Positions 6,270 through 13,799 of a stretch of 18,601 nucleotides of DNA are shown here, in pieces. Each line of letters opens with the position of its first letter. The first letter of the stretch is position 1. Source of the stretch: an uncultured Eubacterium sp. Its GTDB lineage: Bacteria > Bacillota > Clostridia > Lachnospirales > Lachnospiraceae. The stretch is from the NCBI GenBank assembly GCA_934358495.1, contig CAKRKO010000051.1, positions 1 through 18,601 on the forward strand, read 5' to 3'. The notes beneath the pieces were generated by a model that had not been told where the DNA came from, searched no databases, and saw only the letters and a list, made by a program, of their open reading frames with translations. The position numbers and the translations under genes were made by a program.

Positions 6270-7934
6270 TTACACTTCCATAATAATCGGAATGATCATC
6301 GGACGACGTTTTGTCTTTTTCCATACAAATTCGCCCAGTGAATCTTTGATCTCTGTCTTGATCTTTCCCCAGTCTGTGATACCGCGGTCGGTCAGATCTG
6401 TTACATGCTCATTCAAAAGATGCTGTGCCTCATCCATCAGGCTCTCAGATCCACGCACGTACACAAATCCACGGGATACGATATCTGGTCCTGCCAAAAG
6501 CTGTCCGGAGCCGCCCTGCAGTGTCAGAACAACAATGATGATACCATCTTCTGCCAGATGCTGACGGTCACGCATAACAATATTTCCGACATCGCCGACA
6601 CCAAGGCCATCGACAAATACAGAGCCAGCCGGAACTTTGCCAACTACTTCTGCGCCGTCTTCATCGATTTCCAGCACATCTCCGGAAGAAATCATCAGAA
6701 TGTGCTCTTTGTCCATACCAAGTTCTGCTGCTACACCAGCCTGTGCTTTGCGGTGTTTGAACTCACCATGCACCGGAATTGCGTATTTCGGATGAAGCAG
6801 GGAGTAGATCAGTTTGATCTCTTCCTGGCATGCATGTCCGGATACGTGAGTATCCTGGAAAATAACATCTGCGCTCTGGCGGTACAGATCATTAATGATT
6901 TTTGAAACCGCTTTTTCATTTCCCGGGATCGGATTGGAACTGAATACGATCAGATCGTTTGGCTGAATCTTCACTTTGCGGTGAATGCCGTTTGCCATAC
7001 GGGACAGCGCTGCCAATGGCTCGCCCTGACTTCCCGTTGTGATCAGAACTGTTTTCTCATCTGGGTAATTTTTCAACTGATCTACTTCGATCAGTGTATT
7101 ATCCGGAATGTTCAGATAGCCAAGTTCGGATGCAATGGAAATGATATTGACCATGCTTCGCCCTTCTACCACTACCTTACGTCCAAATTTATATGCGGTA
7201 TTGATGATCTGCTGCACACGATCCACATTGGATGCAAAAGTTGCAACAATGATTCTCTGATGTGTGTGATCACTGAAAATACTCTCAAATGTTTTTCCGA
7301 CCTTTCGCTCTGTCATGGTAAATCCCGGGCGTTCTGCATTGGTACTGTCGCACATCAGCGCAAGTACGCCTTTTTTACCGATCTCTCCAAAACGCTGCAG
7401 ATCAATGGCATCTCCGTATACCGGTGTATAATCTACTTTAAAGTCGCCGGTGTGTACCACAGTTCCTGCCGGAGAATAGATGGCCAGCGCTGCTGCATCC
7501 TGGATACTGTGGTTTGTCTTGATGAATTCCACACGGAAGCATCCAAGGTTGATATGCTGTCCGTATTTGACCACTTTTCGTTTTACTTTATTAAGCATAT
7601 TGTGCTCACCAAGTTTATGGTCGATAATGCCGATAGTCAGTTTTGTCGCATAAATCGGCACGTTGATCTCACGCAGTACATAAGGAAGTGCTCCGATATG
7701 ATCCTCATGACCGTGAGTGATAAAAAATCCCTTTACACGATCAATATTGTCTTTTAAATATGTGATATCCGGTATACATAAATCAATACCGTACATATCA
7801 TCTTCCGGGAATGCCAGACCGCAATCCACCACAATAATACTGTCTTCGTACTCAAAGGCAGTAATATTCATTCCGATGGCTTCCAATCCGCCAAGTGGAA
7901 TGATCTTTAATTTAGTTTTTTTTGTATTTGCCAA
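6270..7934 (-). CDS. rnj: Ribonuclease J
   Basis: This 554-residue metallo-beta-lactamase/beta-CASP nuclease has 5'-to-3' exonuclease and endonuclease activity in mRNA decay and rRNA processing. Metal-binding motifs are HGHEDH (74-79), His142, Asp164 in HTGDF, and His389 in PVHGE. The beta-CASP motif has His367 in VSGHA, and SNPIPGNE (333-340) is typical. The C-terminal domain ends at MIIPIIMEV. The start codon is TTG: no ATG or GTG is available near the correct N-terminus, and a perfect AGGAGG (complement 7945-7950) lies 10 nt upstream. It follows the DUF1292 gene by 38 nt and is coupled to the YlbF-family gene. Confidence 0.96.
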   Translation of the reverse strand: MANTKKTKLKIIPLGGLEAIGMNITAFEYEDSIIVVDCGLAFPEDDMYGIDLCIPDITYLKDNIDRVKGFFITHGHEDHIGALPYVLREINVPIYATKLTIGIIDHKLGEHNMLNKVKRKVVKYGQHINLGCFRVEFIKTNHSIQDAAALAIYSPAGTVVHTGDFKVDYTPVYGDAIDLQRFGEIGKKGVLALMCDSTNAERPGFTMTERKVGKTFESIFSDHTHQRIIVATFASNVDRVQQIINTAYKFGRKVVVEGRSMVNIISIASELGYLNIPDNTLIEVDQLKNYPDEKTVLITTGSQGEPLAALSRMANGIHRKVKIQPNDLIVFSSNPIPGNEKAVSKIINDLYRQSADVIFQDTHVSGHACQEEIKLIYSLLHPKYAIPVHGEFKHRKAQAGVAAELGMDKEHILMISSGDVLEIDEDGAEVVGKVPAGSVFVDGLGVGDVGNIVMRDRQHLAEDGIIIVVLTLQGGSGQLLAGPDIVSRGFVYVRGSESLMDEAQHLLNEHVTDLTDRGITDWGKIKTEIKDSLGEFVWKKTKRRPMIIPIIMEV

Positions 7935-7972
7935 AAAAATCGCACCTCCTGTTTTATTTCCGTTCTCATTTT

Positions 7973-8230
7973 TTACATTTCAATGTCCACGTCGTCCATC
8001 ATCTCTGCAAAAACTTTGGAGATTGCATTTAACTCCACATCATCCTCCACCATTGCATAGATGACCTCTTCGTCTTCTGTCAGTACTTCCTTCAAAATAT
8101 ATGCAATAGAATCCTCATCTTCTTCCTCAGCCGCAAGAAGATAAGTCGTTCCATTGATACATGTCTGCTCTAAAAGGTACAATTCAAGATTTTCCTGATT
8201 CTCCGGATCTGTAAAAATAATTTTGTCCAT
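7973..8230 (-). CDS. DUF1292 domain protein (YrzB-like)
   Basis: This acidic 85-residue protein begins MDKIIFTDPENQENLELYLLE, then has an E/D-rich linker (EEEDEDS) and ends in MMDDVDIEM. That is the usual shape of the DUF1292 family (B. subtilis YrzB). The biochemical role is unknown. The family commonly follows ruvX and ireB, exactly as seen here with an 8-nt gap to ruvX, so a role linked to that conserved trio is likely. A modest AAGGG ribosome binding site lies in the ruvX end. No membrane or signal segment is seen. Confidence 0.85.
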   Translation of the reverse strand: MDKIIFTDPENQENLELYLLEQTCINGTTYLLAAEEEDEDSIAYILKEVLTEDEEVIYAMVEDDVELNAISKVFAEMMDDVDIEM

Positions 8231-8238
8231 TGCACTTT

Positions 8239-8676
8239 CTACCCTTCCGTGTGCTGTCTGCTCTGATAATCCAGATATCCCTGTAATATAAAAATAGCAG
8301 CCAGTTCATCCACATACTCTTTTCTGTTTTCTCTGCGGATTCCGACCTGCATCATAGTTCGGTCTGCTTCTACGGTGGTCAGCCGTTCATCCCAGAGCAC
8401 TACCTCAAGTCCGGTACGCTTCTCCAGCATCTCCTTAAACTCAAGTGTCTTCTCACATCGTTCTCCCTCTGTGTTATTCATATTTTTCGGAAAACCGAGT
8501 ACGATTTTTCCTACTTCATATTCCTCTTTCAGTTCATTGATCCGTGCCAGTGTCTGGCGCAGCTTTGCCGGTGCCTTCCGCCGCACGATCTCAATTCCCT
8601 GGGCAGTCAAAAACAAGGGGTCACTGATTGCAACCCCAACCGTTTTTGAACCGAAATCAAGTCCCATGATTCTCAT
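8239..8676 (-). CDS. ruvX: RuvX / YqgF family RNase H-fold nuclease (pre-16S rRNA processing)
   Basis: At 145 residues the length is typical. The RNase H-like core is shown by GLDFGSKTVGVA with Asp7, VLGFPKN (59-65), DERLTT (96-101) and DELAA with Asp123. These acidic residues are the expected metal ligands. The YqgF family has been linked to processing of the 16S rRNA 5' end, and is also annotated as a putative Holliday junction resolvase. The gene starts 9 nt after ireB, and its AGGA ribosome binding site overlaps the ireB stop region. The first ATG was kept; a second in-frame ATG three codons later would still retain the motif. Confidence 0.93.
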   Translation of the reverse strand: MRIMGLDFGSKTVGVAISDPLFLTAQGIEIVRRKAPAKLRQTLARINELKEEYEVGKIVLGFPKNMNNTEGERCEKTLEFKEMLEKRTGLEVVLWDERLTTVEADRTMMQVGIRRENRKEYVDELAAIFILQGYLDYQSRQHTEG

Positions 8677-8685
8677 ACGTTTGTC

Positions 8686-8949
8686 CTAATCCCATCCATG
8701 CTTTGCAACGTAATCTTTCAGAACTTCTTCCACCAGTTCATCACGTTCCACTTTCATGATCAGACTGCGGGCATTTTTATAACTTGTAATATATGTCGGA
8801 TCTCCAGACATAATGTATCCCACGATCTGATTGATCGGATTGTATCCTTTCTCTGCCATCGCCTTGTATACGATTTCCAGAACATCACCGATTTTTAATT
8901 CCGGTGCTTTTTCAACTTTAAAATATTGTGTACTGCTTAAGTCCTGCAT
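8686..8949 (-). CDS. ireB: IreB family regulatory protein (UPF0297, YrzL-like)
   Basis: This 87-residue protein has the invariant core GYNPINQIVGYIMSGDPTYI (35-54) and ends DYVAKHGWD, diagnostic of the family. In Enterococcus faecalis, IreB is phosphorylated near its N-terminus by the Ser/Thr kinase IreK and affects cephalosporin resistance. Here residues 5-7 (SST) just before QYFKVE provide candidate phospho-sites. The ireB-ruvX-DUF1292 order is the standard Firmicute arrangement. It follows mtaB by 39 nt, and the ribosome binding site is AGAGGT. Function in this organism is inferred from the family. Confidence 0.93.
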   Translation of the reverse strand: MQDLSSTQYFKVEKAPELKIGDVLEIVYKAMAEKGYNPINQIVGYIMSGDPTYITSYKNARSLIMKVERDELVEEVLKDYVAKHGWD

Positions 8950-8988
8950 AACTTGTACCTCTGTCGTTAAAATATATCAATATTTATT

Positions 8989-10272
8989 CTAATATAAATA
9001 AGGGAAAAATTCAACCTTCATTATCCGGTTCGCCAGGTTTTCCTCCGTCGGCACCCATACTTTGACATATTCCGGTGTCAATCCTTCAAAATAGCGCACA
9101 CCATCTACTTCGACCGGTTCTTCAAATAATACGGACACTTCTTTTCCTTCATAATACTGAATAAACTCTTTTTTCTGTTTTTCTGCCAGTTCCATCAAGA
9201 TTCCACTACGCTCTGCTTTCACAGATTCCTGAATCTGATCTGGCATGGATGCAGCAACCGTTCCGCTTCGTTTGGAATATTTAAACACATGCACCTCGTA
9301 AAAATCTACTTTTTTCACAAATGAGCAGGTCTCCTCAAACTCTTCCGGTGTCTCCCCCGGAAATCCAACGATAATATCTGTGGTGATTGCCGGATGTTCA
9401 TAATACTGACGCAGCAAATCACATTTTTCCAGATATTCTTCCGGTGTATATCTGCGGTTCATCCGTTTCAAAACGGTTGCACTTCCGCTCTGCAGGGACA
9501 GATGAAAATGCGGACATACTTTTGGCAGTTTCACCAGCGCCTGCACAAAATCTTCTGTGATGATACCCGGCTCAAGTGACCCGAGGCGAATACGTTCAAT
9601 GCCATTAATCTCATGTAACGTCTGAATCAGCTCCAGCAGGCTGCTGTCGCAGTCGATACCGTAAGAACTTAAATGAATACCGGTCAGCACCAGTTCCTGA
9701 AAACCATTTTCTGCCAGTCTACGGGCTTCTACCTCCACATCCTTCAGTTTTCGGCTTCTGACTCTGCCACGGGCATACGGAATGATGCAGTAACTGCAAA
9801 ACTGATTACAGCCATCCTGTACCTTTAAAAATGCACGAGTATGTTCTGACGGATGGATCACCGTCAGTTCTTCATATTCCTGTTTTGTATGATTAATATC
9901 CAGCACACCTTCCTGCTCTGCGCCATGGTCTGCCTCATAGGCTGCCAGCATTGCAAGAAGATCCTGCTTTTTATTATTTCCGATAATAATATCAATGGCT
10001 GTATCTGCTTTCGCCTGCTCCGTGGATGTCTGCACATAACATCCTGCTGCCACAACAATCGCATCCGGATTCATTTTCTTTGCTTTATGGATCATCTGTC
10101 TGGATTTGCGATCCGCGATATTCGTCACAGAACAGGTATTGATAATATACACATCCGCTCTGTCATGGAACGGCACAATCTCATATCCTGCCTGCTCCAA
10201 CATTTGCTGCATTGCCTCTGTCTCATATGAATTTACTTTACATCCAAGGCTGTGTAATGCCGCTTTTTTCAT
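8989..10272 (-). CDS. mtaB: tRNA (t6A37) methylthiotransferase MtaB
   Basis: This 427-residue radical SAM methylthiotransferase adds a methylthio group to C2 of t6A at position 37 of ANN-decoding tRNAs. The N-terminal UPF0004 domain has cluster cysteines 11, 47 and 78. The radical SAM motif is CNQFCSYC (Cys155, 159, 162), and a TRAM-like C-terminal domain begins around residue 365. The N-terminus KKAALHSLGCKVN resembles the MtaB/YqeV group rather than MiaB or RimO. In B. subtilis, yqeV is the last gene of the dnaK operon after yqeT (prmA) and yqeU (rsmE). Here it still lies downstream of them, but is separated by the cysteine desulfurase, thiI and a plus-strand gene, so it probably uses its own promoter. 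The ribosome binding site is AGGAG. Confidence 0.95.
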   Translation of the reverse strand: MKKAALHSLGCKVNSYETEAMQQMLEQAGYEIVPFHDRADVYIINTCSVTNIADRKSRQMIHKAKKMNPDAIVVAAGCYVQTSTEQAKADTAIDIIIGNNKKQDLLAMLAAYEADHGAEQEGVLDINHTKQEYEELTVIHPSEHTRAFLKVQDGCNQFCSYCIIPYARGRVRSRKLKDVEVEARRLAENGFQELVLTGIHLSSYGIDCDSSLLELIQTLHEINGIERIRLGSLEPGIITEDFVQALVKLPKVCPHFHLSLQSGSATVLKRMNRRYTPEEYLEKCDLLRQYYEHPAITTDIIVGFPGETPEEFEETCSFVKKVDFYEVHVFKYSKRSGTVAASMPDQIQESVKAERSGILMELAEKQKKEFIQYYEGKEVSVLFEEPVEVDGVRYFEGLTPEYVKVWVPTEENLANRIMKVEFFPYLY

Positions 10273-10293
10273 TATTTCAACTCCTATATTGTA

Positions 10294-10322
10294 TTGACTT
10301 TTTCATAATTTGAAGTTACTAT
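10294..10322 (+). promoter_or_regulatory. Sigma-A-type promoter for the HPr-like gene
   Basis: TTGACT (10294-10299) and TACTAT (10317-10322) are separated by 17 nt, with the HPr-like start codon 39 nt further on. This is the best vegetative-promoter match near this gene and supports its being a separate transcription unit, divergent from mtaB. Confidence 0.55.
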
Positions 10323-10334
10323 TGAATAGAATAA

Positions 10335-10362
10335 ATTATATTTTTTCAGGAGGGCTGGTAAA
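10335..10362 (-). promoter_or_regulatory. Possible promoter for mtaB
   Basis: On the minus strand TTTACC (complement 10357-10362) and a perfect TATAAT (complement 10335-10340) are 16 nt apart. The -35 overlaps the start codon of the divergent HPr-like gene, so the two promoters would face each other across about 70 bp. Consensus match only. Confidence 0.3.
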
Positions 10363-10595
10363 TGAAAACAGTACAGATTTCTTTAAATTCCATCGATAAG
10401 GTAAAAAGCTTTGTCAATGCAATTACTCAGTTCAACTTTGATTTTGATCTGATTTCCGGAAGATACGTCATCGACGCAAAATCCATCATGGGTATCTTCA
10501 GTCTGGATCTGTCCAAACCGATCGACCTTGCAATTCATGCAGGTGACACAGATATGGCCGAGATCATGGAAGCATTAAAACCTTATCTTGTATAA
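10362..10595 (+). CDS. HPr-like protein lacking the phosphorylatable histidine (Crh-like)
   Basis: This 77-residue protein aligns with PTS phosphocarrier HPr. The best match is around the regulatory serine: AKSIMGIFSLDL (39-50), where Ser41 equals HPr Ser46. Aligned without gaps, the active-site HARP of HPr falls on SIDK (10-13), so there is no histidine for the EI/EII phosphorelay; the only His is residue 59. This recalls Crh of Bacillus, which keeps Ser46 but has Gln at position 15 and acts with CcpA in carbon repression. A regulatory role is therefore more likely than sugar transport, but is inferred. The gene is alone on the plus strand between thiI and mtaB, with AGGAGGG 7 nt before the ATG, a clear promoter and a strong terminator. 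Confidence 0.85.
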   Translation: MKTVQISLNSIDKVKSFVNAITQFNFDFDLISGRYVIDAKSIMGIFSLDLSKPIDLAIHAGDTDMAEIMEALKPYLV

Positions 10596-10639
10596 TCTGA
10601 TACAGATTATGATGAAAATACTTATTTTCAAAACCAGAT

Positions 10640-10677
10640 ACCGGGAAAAATCAAGATGATTTTTTCCCGGTTTTTTA
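10640..10677 (+). terminator. Strong rho-independent terminator after the HPr-like gene
   Basis: CCGGGAAAAATC (10641-10652) pairs with GATTTTTTCCCGG (10658-10670), with one bulged base, and is followed by six T residues. It lies between convergent genes: the HPr-like stop is 44 nt before it and the thiI stop 7 nt after. The minus-strand side has only a broken U-tract, so thiI readthrough may be possible. Confidence 0.88.
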
Positions 10678-10683
10678 TTTGCC

Positions 10684-11871
10684 CTACTCTTCGCAAACAG
10701 TAATTGTCTCTGTTGTCTCGATAGCTGTCTGCATCAGTTCATCAATCTTCTCATTCAAATGCTGCTCGGAACGTTCAATAATCTTCAGGTTCGGTTTTGT
10801 CACCGGATGTTTTGCAACGAAGATCGTGCAGCAGTCCTCGAACGGCTGAATAGATGTCTCATAAGTATCAATTTTTTCAGAAATTGCAATAATATCGTTT
10901 TTATCAAATCCAATCAGCGGACGGTATACCGGCATATTGCATACTGCATTGGTTGCTGCCAGTGACTGCATGGTCTGGCTTGCTACCTGACCAATACTCT
11001 CTCCGGTGATCAGTCCAAGACATCCGGACTCATTTGCAAAATGCTCTGCAATCTTCATCATATAACGACGCATAATAATAGTAAGCTGATCATGTGGACA
11101 CTTATCGTAAATGTAAAGCTGAATATCGGTAAAATTAACGATATTTAATTTGATCGGACCGCTGTAACGAGATACGATTCTTGCCAGATCGATAACTTTC
11201 TGTTTTGCACGCTCACTTGTATAAGGCGGTGCATGGAAATAAGTAGCCTCAATGGTAACACCACGCTTTGCGATCATATAACCTGCTACCGGGCTGTCGA
11301 TACCACCAGACAGAAGCAACATTGCTTTTCCGGCTGTTCCAACCGGCATACCACCCGGTCCTGGAATGATCATGGAATAAATATTTACCTGAGAACGAAT
11401 TTCCACGTTCAGCATGATATCCGGGTGATGTACGTCAACTTTCATCTCCGGATAAGTATCCAGAATGATCTCACCAAGATCTGCATTAATCTCCTGAGAA
11501 TTTTTCGGGAAATTTTTCCGCGCTCTTCTGGAAACGACTTTAAATGTCTTATTTTTATCCGGATAGACATCATCCAGATATTTCAATACATCTTTTGCCA
11601 GCTGGTCAAAACCGTTCTCTTCCACTCTGACTAACGGGCAGATGCCTACGATACCGAAAACTCTTGTCAGGGCCAGAACTGCCTCATCATAATCATAATC
11701 GCCTTCTGCGTCTACATAAATTCTTCCCTGCTCTCTGGAAACAGAAAAATTACCATCCACCGGTTGCAGGGCATGTCCAATCTGTTTCATTAACGCTTCT
11801 TCAAATACGTAACGGTTTTTTCCCTTAATACCAATCTCACCGTATTTGATCAAAAATGACTGAAACAACAT
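10684..11871 (-). CDS. thiI: tRNA uracil 4-sulfurtransferase ThiI (no rhodanese domain)
   Basis: ThiI adenylates and thiolates U8 of tRNA to 4-thiouridine, and can also supply sulfur for thiamine thiazole. The 395-residue form starts MLFQSFLIKYGEIGIKGKNR. A THUMP region spans about 60-165, and the PP-loop SGGIDSP (188-194) binds ATP. FEDCCTIF holds Cys347 and Cys348, in the region where the catalytic cysteine is known. There is no C-terminal rhodanese domain, as in B. subtilis ThiI, so sulfur is probably taken directly from the cysteine desulfurase encoded 19 nt upstream. The frame is open for 48 more codons upstream, but those lie inside the desulfurase gene. The chosen ATG has GAGGAG upstream and the canonical N-terminus. 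Confidence 0.95.
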   Translation of the reverse strand: MLFQSFLIKYGEIGIKGKNRYVFEEALMKQIGHALQPVDGNFSVSREQGRIYVDAEGDYDYDEAVLALTRVFGIVGICPLVRVEENGFDQLAKDVLKYLDDVYPDKNKTFKVVSRRARKNFPKNSQEINADLGEIILDTYPEMKVDVHHPDIMLNVEIRSQVNIYSMIIPGPGGMPVGTAGKAMLLLSGGIDSPVAGYMIAKRGVTIEATYFHAPPYTSERAKQKVIDLARIVSRYSGPIKLNIVNFTDIQLYIYDKCPHDQLTIIMRRYMMKIAEHFANESGCLGLITGESIGQVASQTMQSLAATNAVCNMPVYRPLIGFDKNDIIAISEKIDTYETSIQPFEDCCTIFVAKHPVTKPNLKIIERSEQHLNEKIDELMQTAIETTETITVCEE

Positions 11872-11890
11872 AAATTTGTTTCTCCTCTCT

Positions 11891-13054
11891 CTAATGTCTT
11901 CTATATCTACGCAGCATCGGAAGTAATTCTTCCAGAACGCTGTAAGTATAATCCAATTCTTCTCTTGTCGTCTCCGGGCAGAAACTAAACCGCAGCGTGG
12001 ATTCCTGATGCGCATGATCCAGTCCGATATTCAGCAATGTGCTGGACAAAGATGGATGGTTGGAAGAACAGGCACTTCCCGCGGACACATAAATATTGCG
12101 ATCCTCCAGCGAATGAAGTAACACTTCGGAACGCACGCCCAAAAAACTTGCGCTGACAATCTGCGGTGCACTGTCTCGATCTGTTTTTCCGTTGATAGTC
12201 ACATCTTCAAGCTGCTGCAGCTTCTCCGCAAAATATGTTTTCAGCTCATACAGATGCTCTGCATTCTCATCCAAAAGATCATAAGCCTCTGTCGCCGCCA
12301 CACCAAGTCCTGCAATTCCCGGCACATTAATGGTTCCGGAACGCATGCCCTTCTGCTGATCTCCGCCAAAGGAAATCGGACGAATTTTTGTCTTGTCTTT
12401 GATATATAAAAATCCAATGCCTTTCGGTCCGTGAATTTTATGTCCGCTGACAGAAAGCAGATCAATATACATCCGTTTCGGAATGATCTGAAACTTTCCA
12501 TAAGCCTGAATCGCATCCACATGAAATACCGTAGCCGGATTGTGATCTTTGATAATTTTTCCAGCTGCTTCCACTGGTTCTAATGCACCGATCTCATTGT
12601 TTACCATCATCACGGACACAAGAATCGTATCCTGCCGCAGTTCCTGCTGTAACTGTTCCAGTGAAATCTGTCCGTTTGCATCCACCGGCAGATAAGTGAT
12701 CTCAAATCCTTCTTCTTCCAGAAAACGCATCGTATTTTTTACAGATGCGTGTTCTACGCTGGTGGTAATAATATGTTTGCCCGCACGCTGATTCGCCAGT
12801 GCCGTCCCTATGATTGCCAGATTATTGGACTCTGTTCCACCAGAAGTGAATACAATTTCCTTTTCCTGACAACGCAGAGTTTTTGCAATGGCCGTGGTTG
12901 CTTCTTTGACATATTTTTCTGCTTCCACGCCTTTCATATGCATGGAAGATGGGTTTCCAAAGTCCACGGTCAATGCTTCCACCATTTTATTTTTTGCCGC
13001 CTCCGAACATCTCGTGGTGGCTGAATTATCCAGATATGCTTCCATTGTCAGCAT
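11891..13054 (-). CDS. Cysteine desulfurase (IscS/NifS family, probable sulfur donor to ThiI)
   Basis: This 387-residue PLP enzyme releases sulfur from cysteine as an enzyme persulfide. Visible landmarks are YLDNSATT near the start, SGGTESNN (71-78), His102, NNEIG (152-156), Asp180, the PLP lysine Lys206 in SGHKIHGPKG, and the active cysteine Cys329 in SAGSACSS. The adjacent thiI, and the absence here of an iscU-like scaffold, point to a dedicated tRNA-thiolation role, as with the NifZ-ThiI pair of B. subtilis. The start ATG overlaps the rsmE stop (ATGCTGA) with GGAGG just upstream. An ATG three codons later is an alternative. Confidence 0.94.
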   Translation of the reverse strand: MLTMEAYLDNSATTRCSEAAKNKMVEALTVDFGNPSSMHMKGVEAEKYVKEATTAIAKTLRCQEKEIVFTSGGTESNNLAIIGTALANQRAGKHIITTSVEHASVKNTMRFLEEEGFEITYLPVDANGQISLEQLQQELRQDTILVSVMMVNNEIGALEPVEAAGKIIKDHNPATVFHVDAIQAYGKFQIIPKRMYIDLLSVSGHKIHGPKGIGFLYIKDKTKIRPISFGGDQQKGMRSGTINVPGIAGLGVAATEAYDLLDENAEHLYELKTYFAEKLQQLEDVTINGKTDRDSAPQIVSASFLGVRSEVLLHSLEDRNIYVSAGSACSSNHPSLSSTLLNIGLDHAHQESTLRFSFCPETTREELDYTYSVLEELLPMLRRYRRH

Positions 13055-13797
13055 TCTCCCTCCGTTTTTTCTTCCAGTTCCAGCATCAGCATGGACATGG
13101 TACAGATTGCCGCCGTATCTGTACGCAGAATTCTTTTTCCAAGGGAAAGTACCTCTGCATCCTGCCGCAAAAGTTCAATCTCTTCATCAGAAAAACCACC
13201 TTCCGGACCGATAAACACACTGATAGACTGTCCCGGTTTCACTTTTTTTAACGCCTCTCTGGTTGCTTCCATACCGCGCTCATTTTCGTAAGGCACCAGG
13301 ATCATATCCTGTTGTTTTGCATATTCTACCGCTTCTTTAAAGCTTATTACGGTATGCACTTCCGGGATTTTACTGCGTTTGGACTGTTTTGCCGCGCTTT
13401 CACTGATTGCCTGCCAGCGTTTCACTTTATTGCCAGCCTTTTTTGCATCCAGTTTCACAACACAATATTTCATCGCCACCGGAACGATCTCATATACACC
13501 AAGTTCCACCGCTTTCTGAATGATATATTCCATGCGGTCACCCTTTGGCAGCCCCTGAAACAGATAAATCTGTGATGGGAGCTCTGTATCCGGTGCCTCC
13601 TCATCCAAAATATCCGCCTGTACAAACTCCTCCGTCAATTCTGCAATCTCGCAGAACATATCTCTGGAACGGCTGCTGACACGGATTTTTTCACCCGGAC
13701 GCATGCGCAGCACGTTTTTGATATGATTGACATCACTTCCCGTGATAGTCACATATTCTTTGCCAATCTGGCAATCATCCACAAAAAACTGATACAT
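13048..13797 (-). CDS. rsmE: 16S rRNA (uracil-1498-N3)-methyltransferase RsmE
   Basis: This 249-residue SPOUT-class methyltransferase modifies U1498 of 16S rRNA in the 30S subunit. An N-terminal PUA-like segment begins MYQFFVDDCQIG. The SPOUT core has ESAAKQSKRS (133-142), FIGPEGGFSDEE (195-206) and LGKRILRTDTAA (219-230), the knotted SAM-binding region. The ATG at 13797 was chosen over one ten codons upstream because the longer form would start inside prmA, whereas GAGGAA at the prmA end is well placed for this one. It begins 2 nt after the prmA stop and overlaps the start of the cysteine desulfurase, so the three are probably co-translated. It corresponds to B. subtilis yqeU. Confidence 0.95.
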   Translation of the reverse strand: MYQFFVDDCQIGKEYVTITGSDVNHIKNVLRMRPGEKIRVSSRSRDMFCEIAELTEEFVQADILDEEAPDTELPSQIYLFQGLPKGDRMEYIIQKAVELGVYEIVPVAMKYCVVKLDAKKAGNKVKRWQAISESAAKQSKRSKIPEVHTVISFKEAVEYAKQQDMILVPYENERGMEATREALKKVKPGQSISVFIGPEGGFSDEEIELLRQDAEVLSLGKRILRTDTAAICTMSMLMLELEEKTEGEC

Positions 13798-13799
13798 GC

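Noticed and set aside
6981..7757. 258-codon plus-strand ORF
   Set aside because: It lies wholly antisense to RNase J, has Cys/His-rich random composition and no Shine-Dalgarno; a shadow frame.
11872..12015. 48-codon N-terminal extension of thiI
   Set aside because: It runs inside the cysteine desulfurase gene in another frame and is not ThiI-like; the internal ATG has a ribosome binding site and a canonical start.
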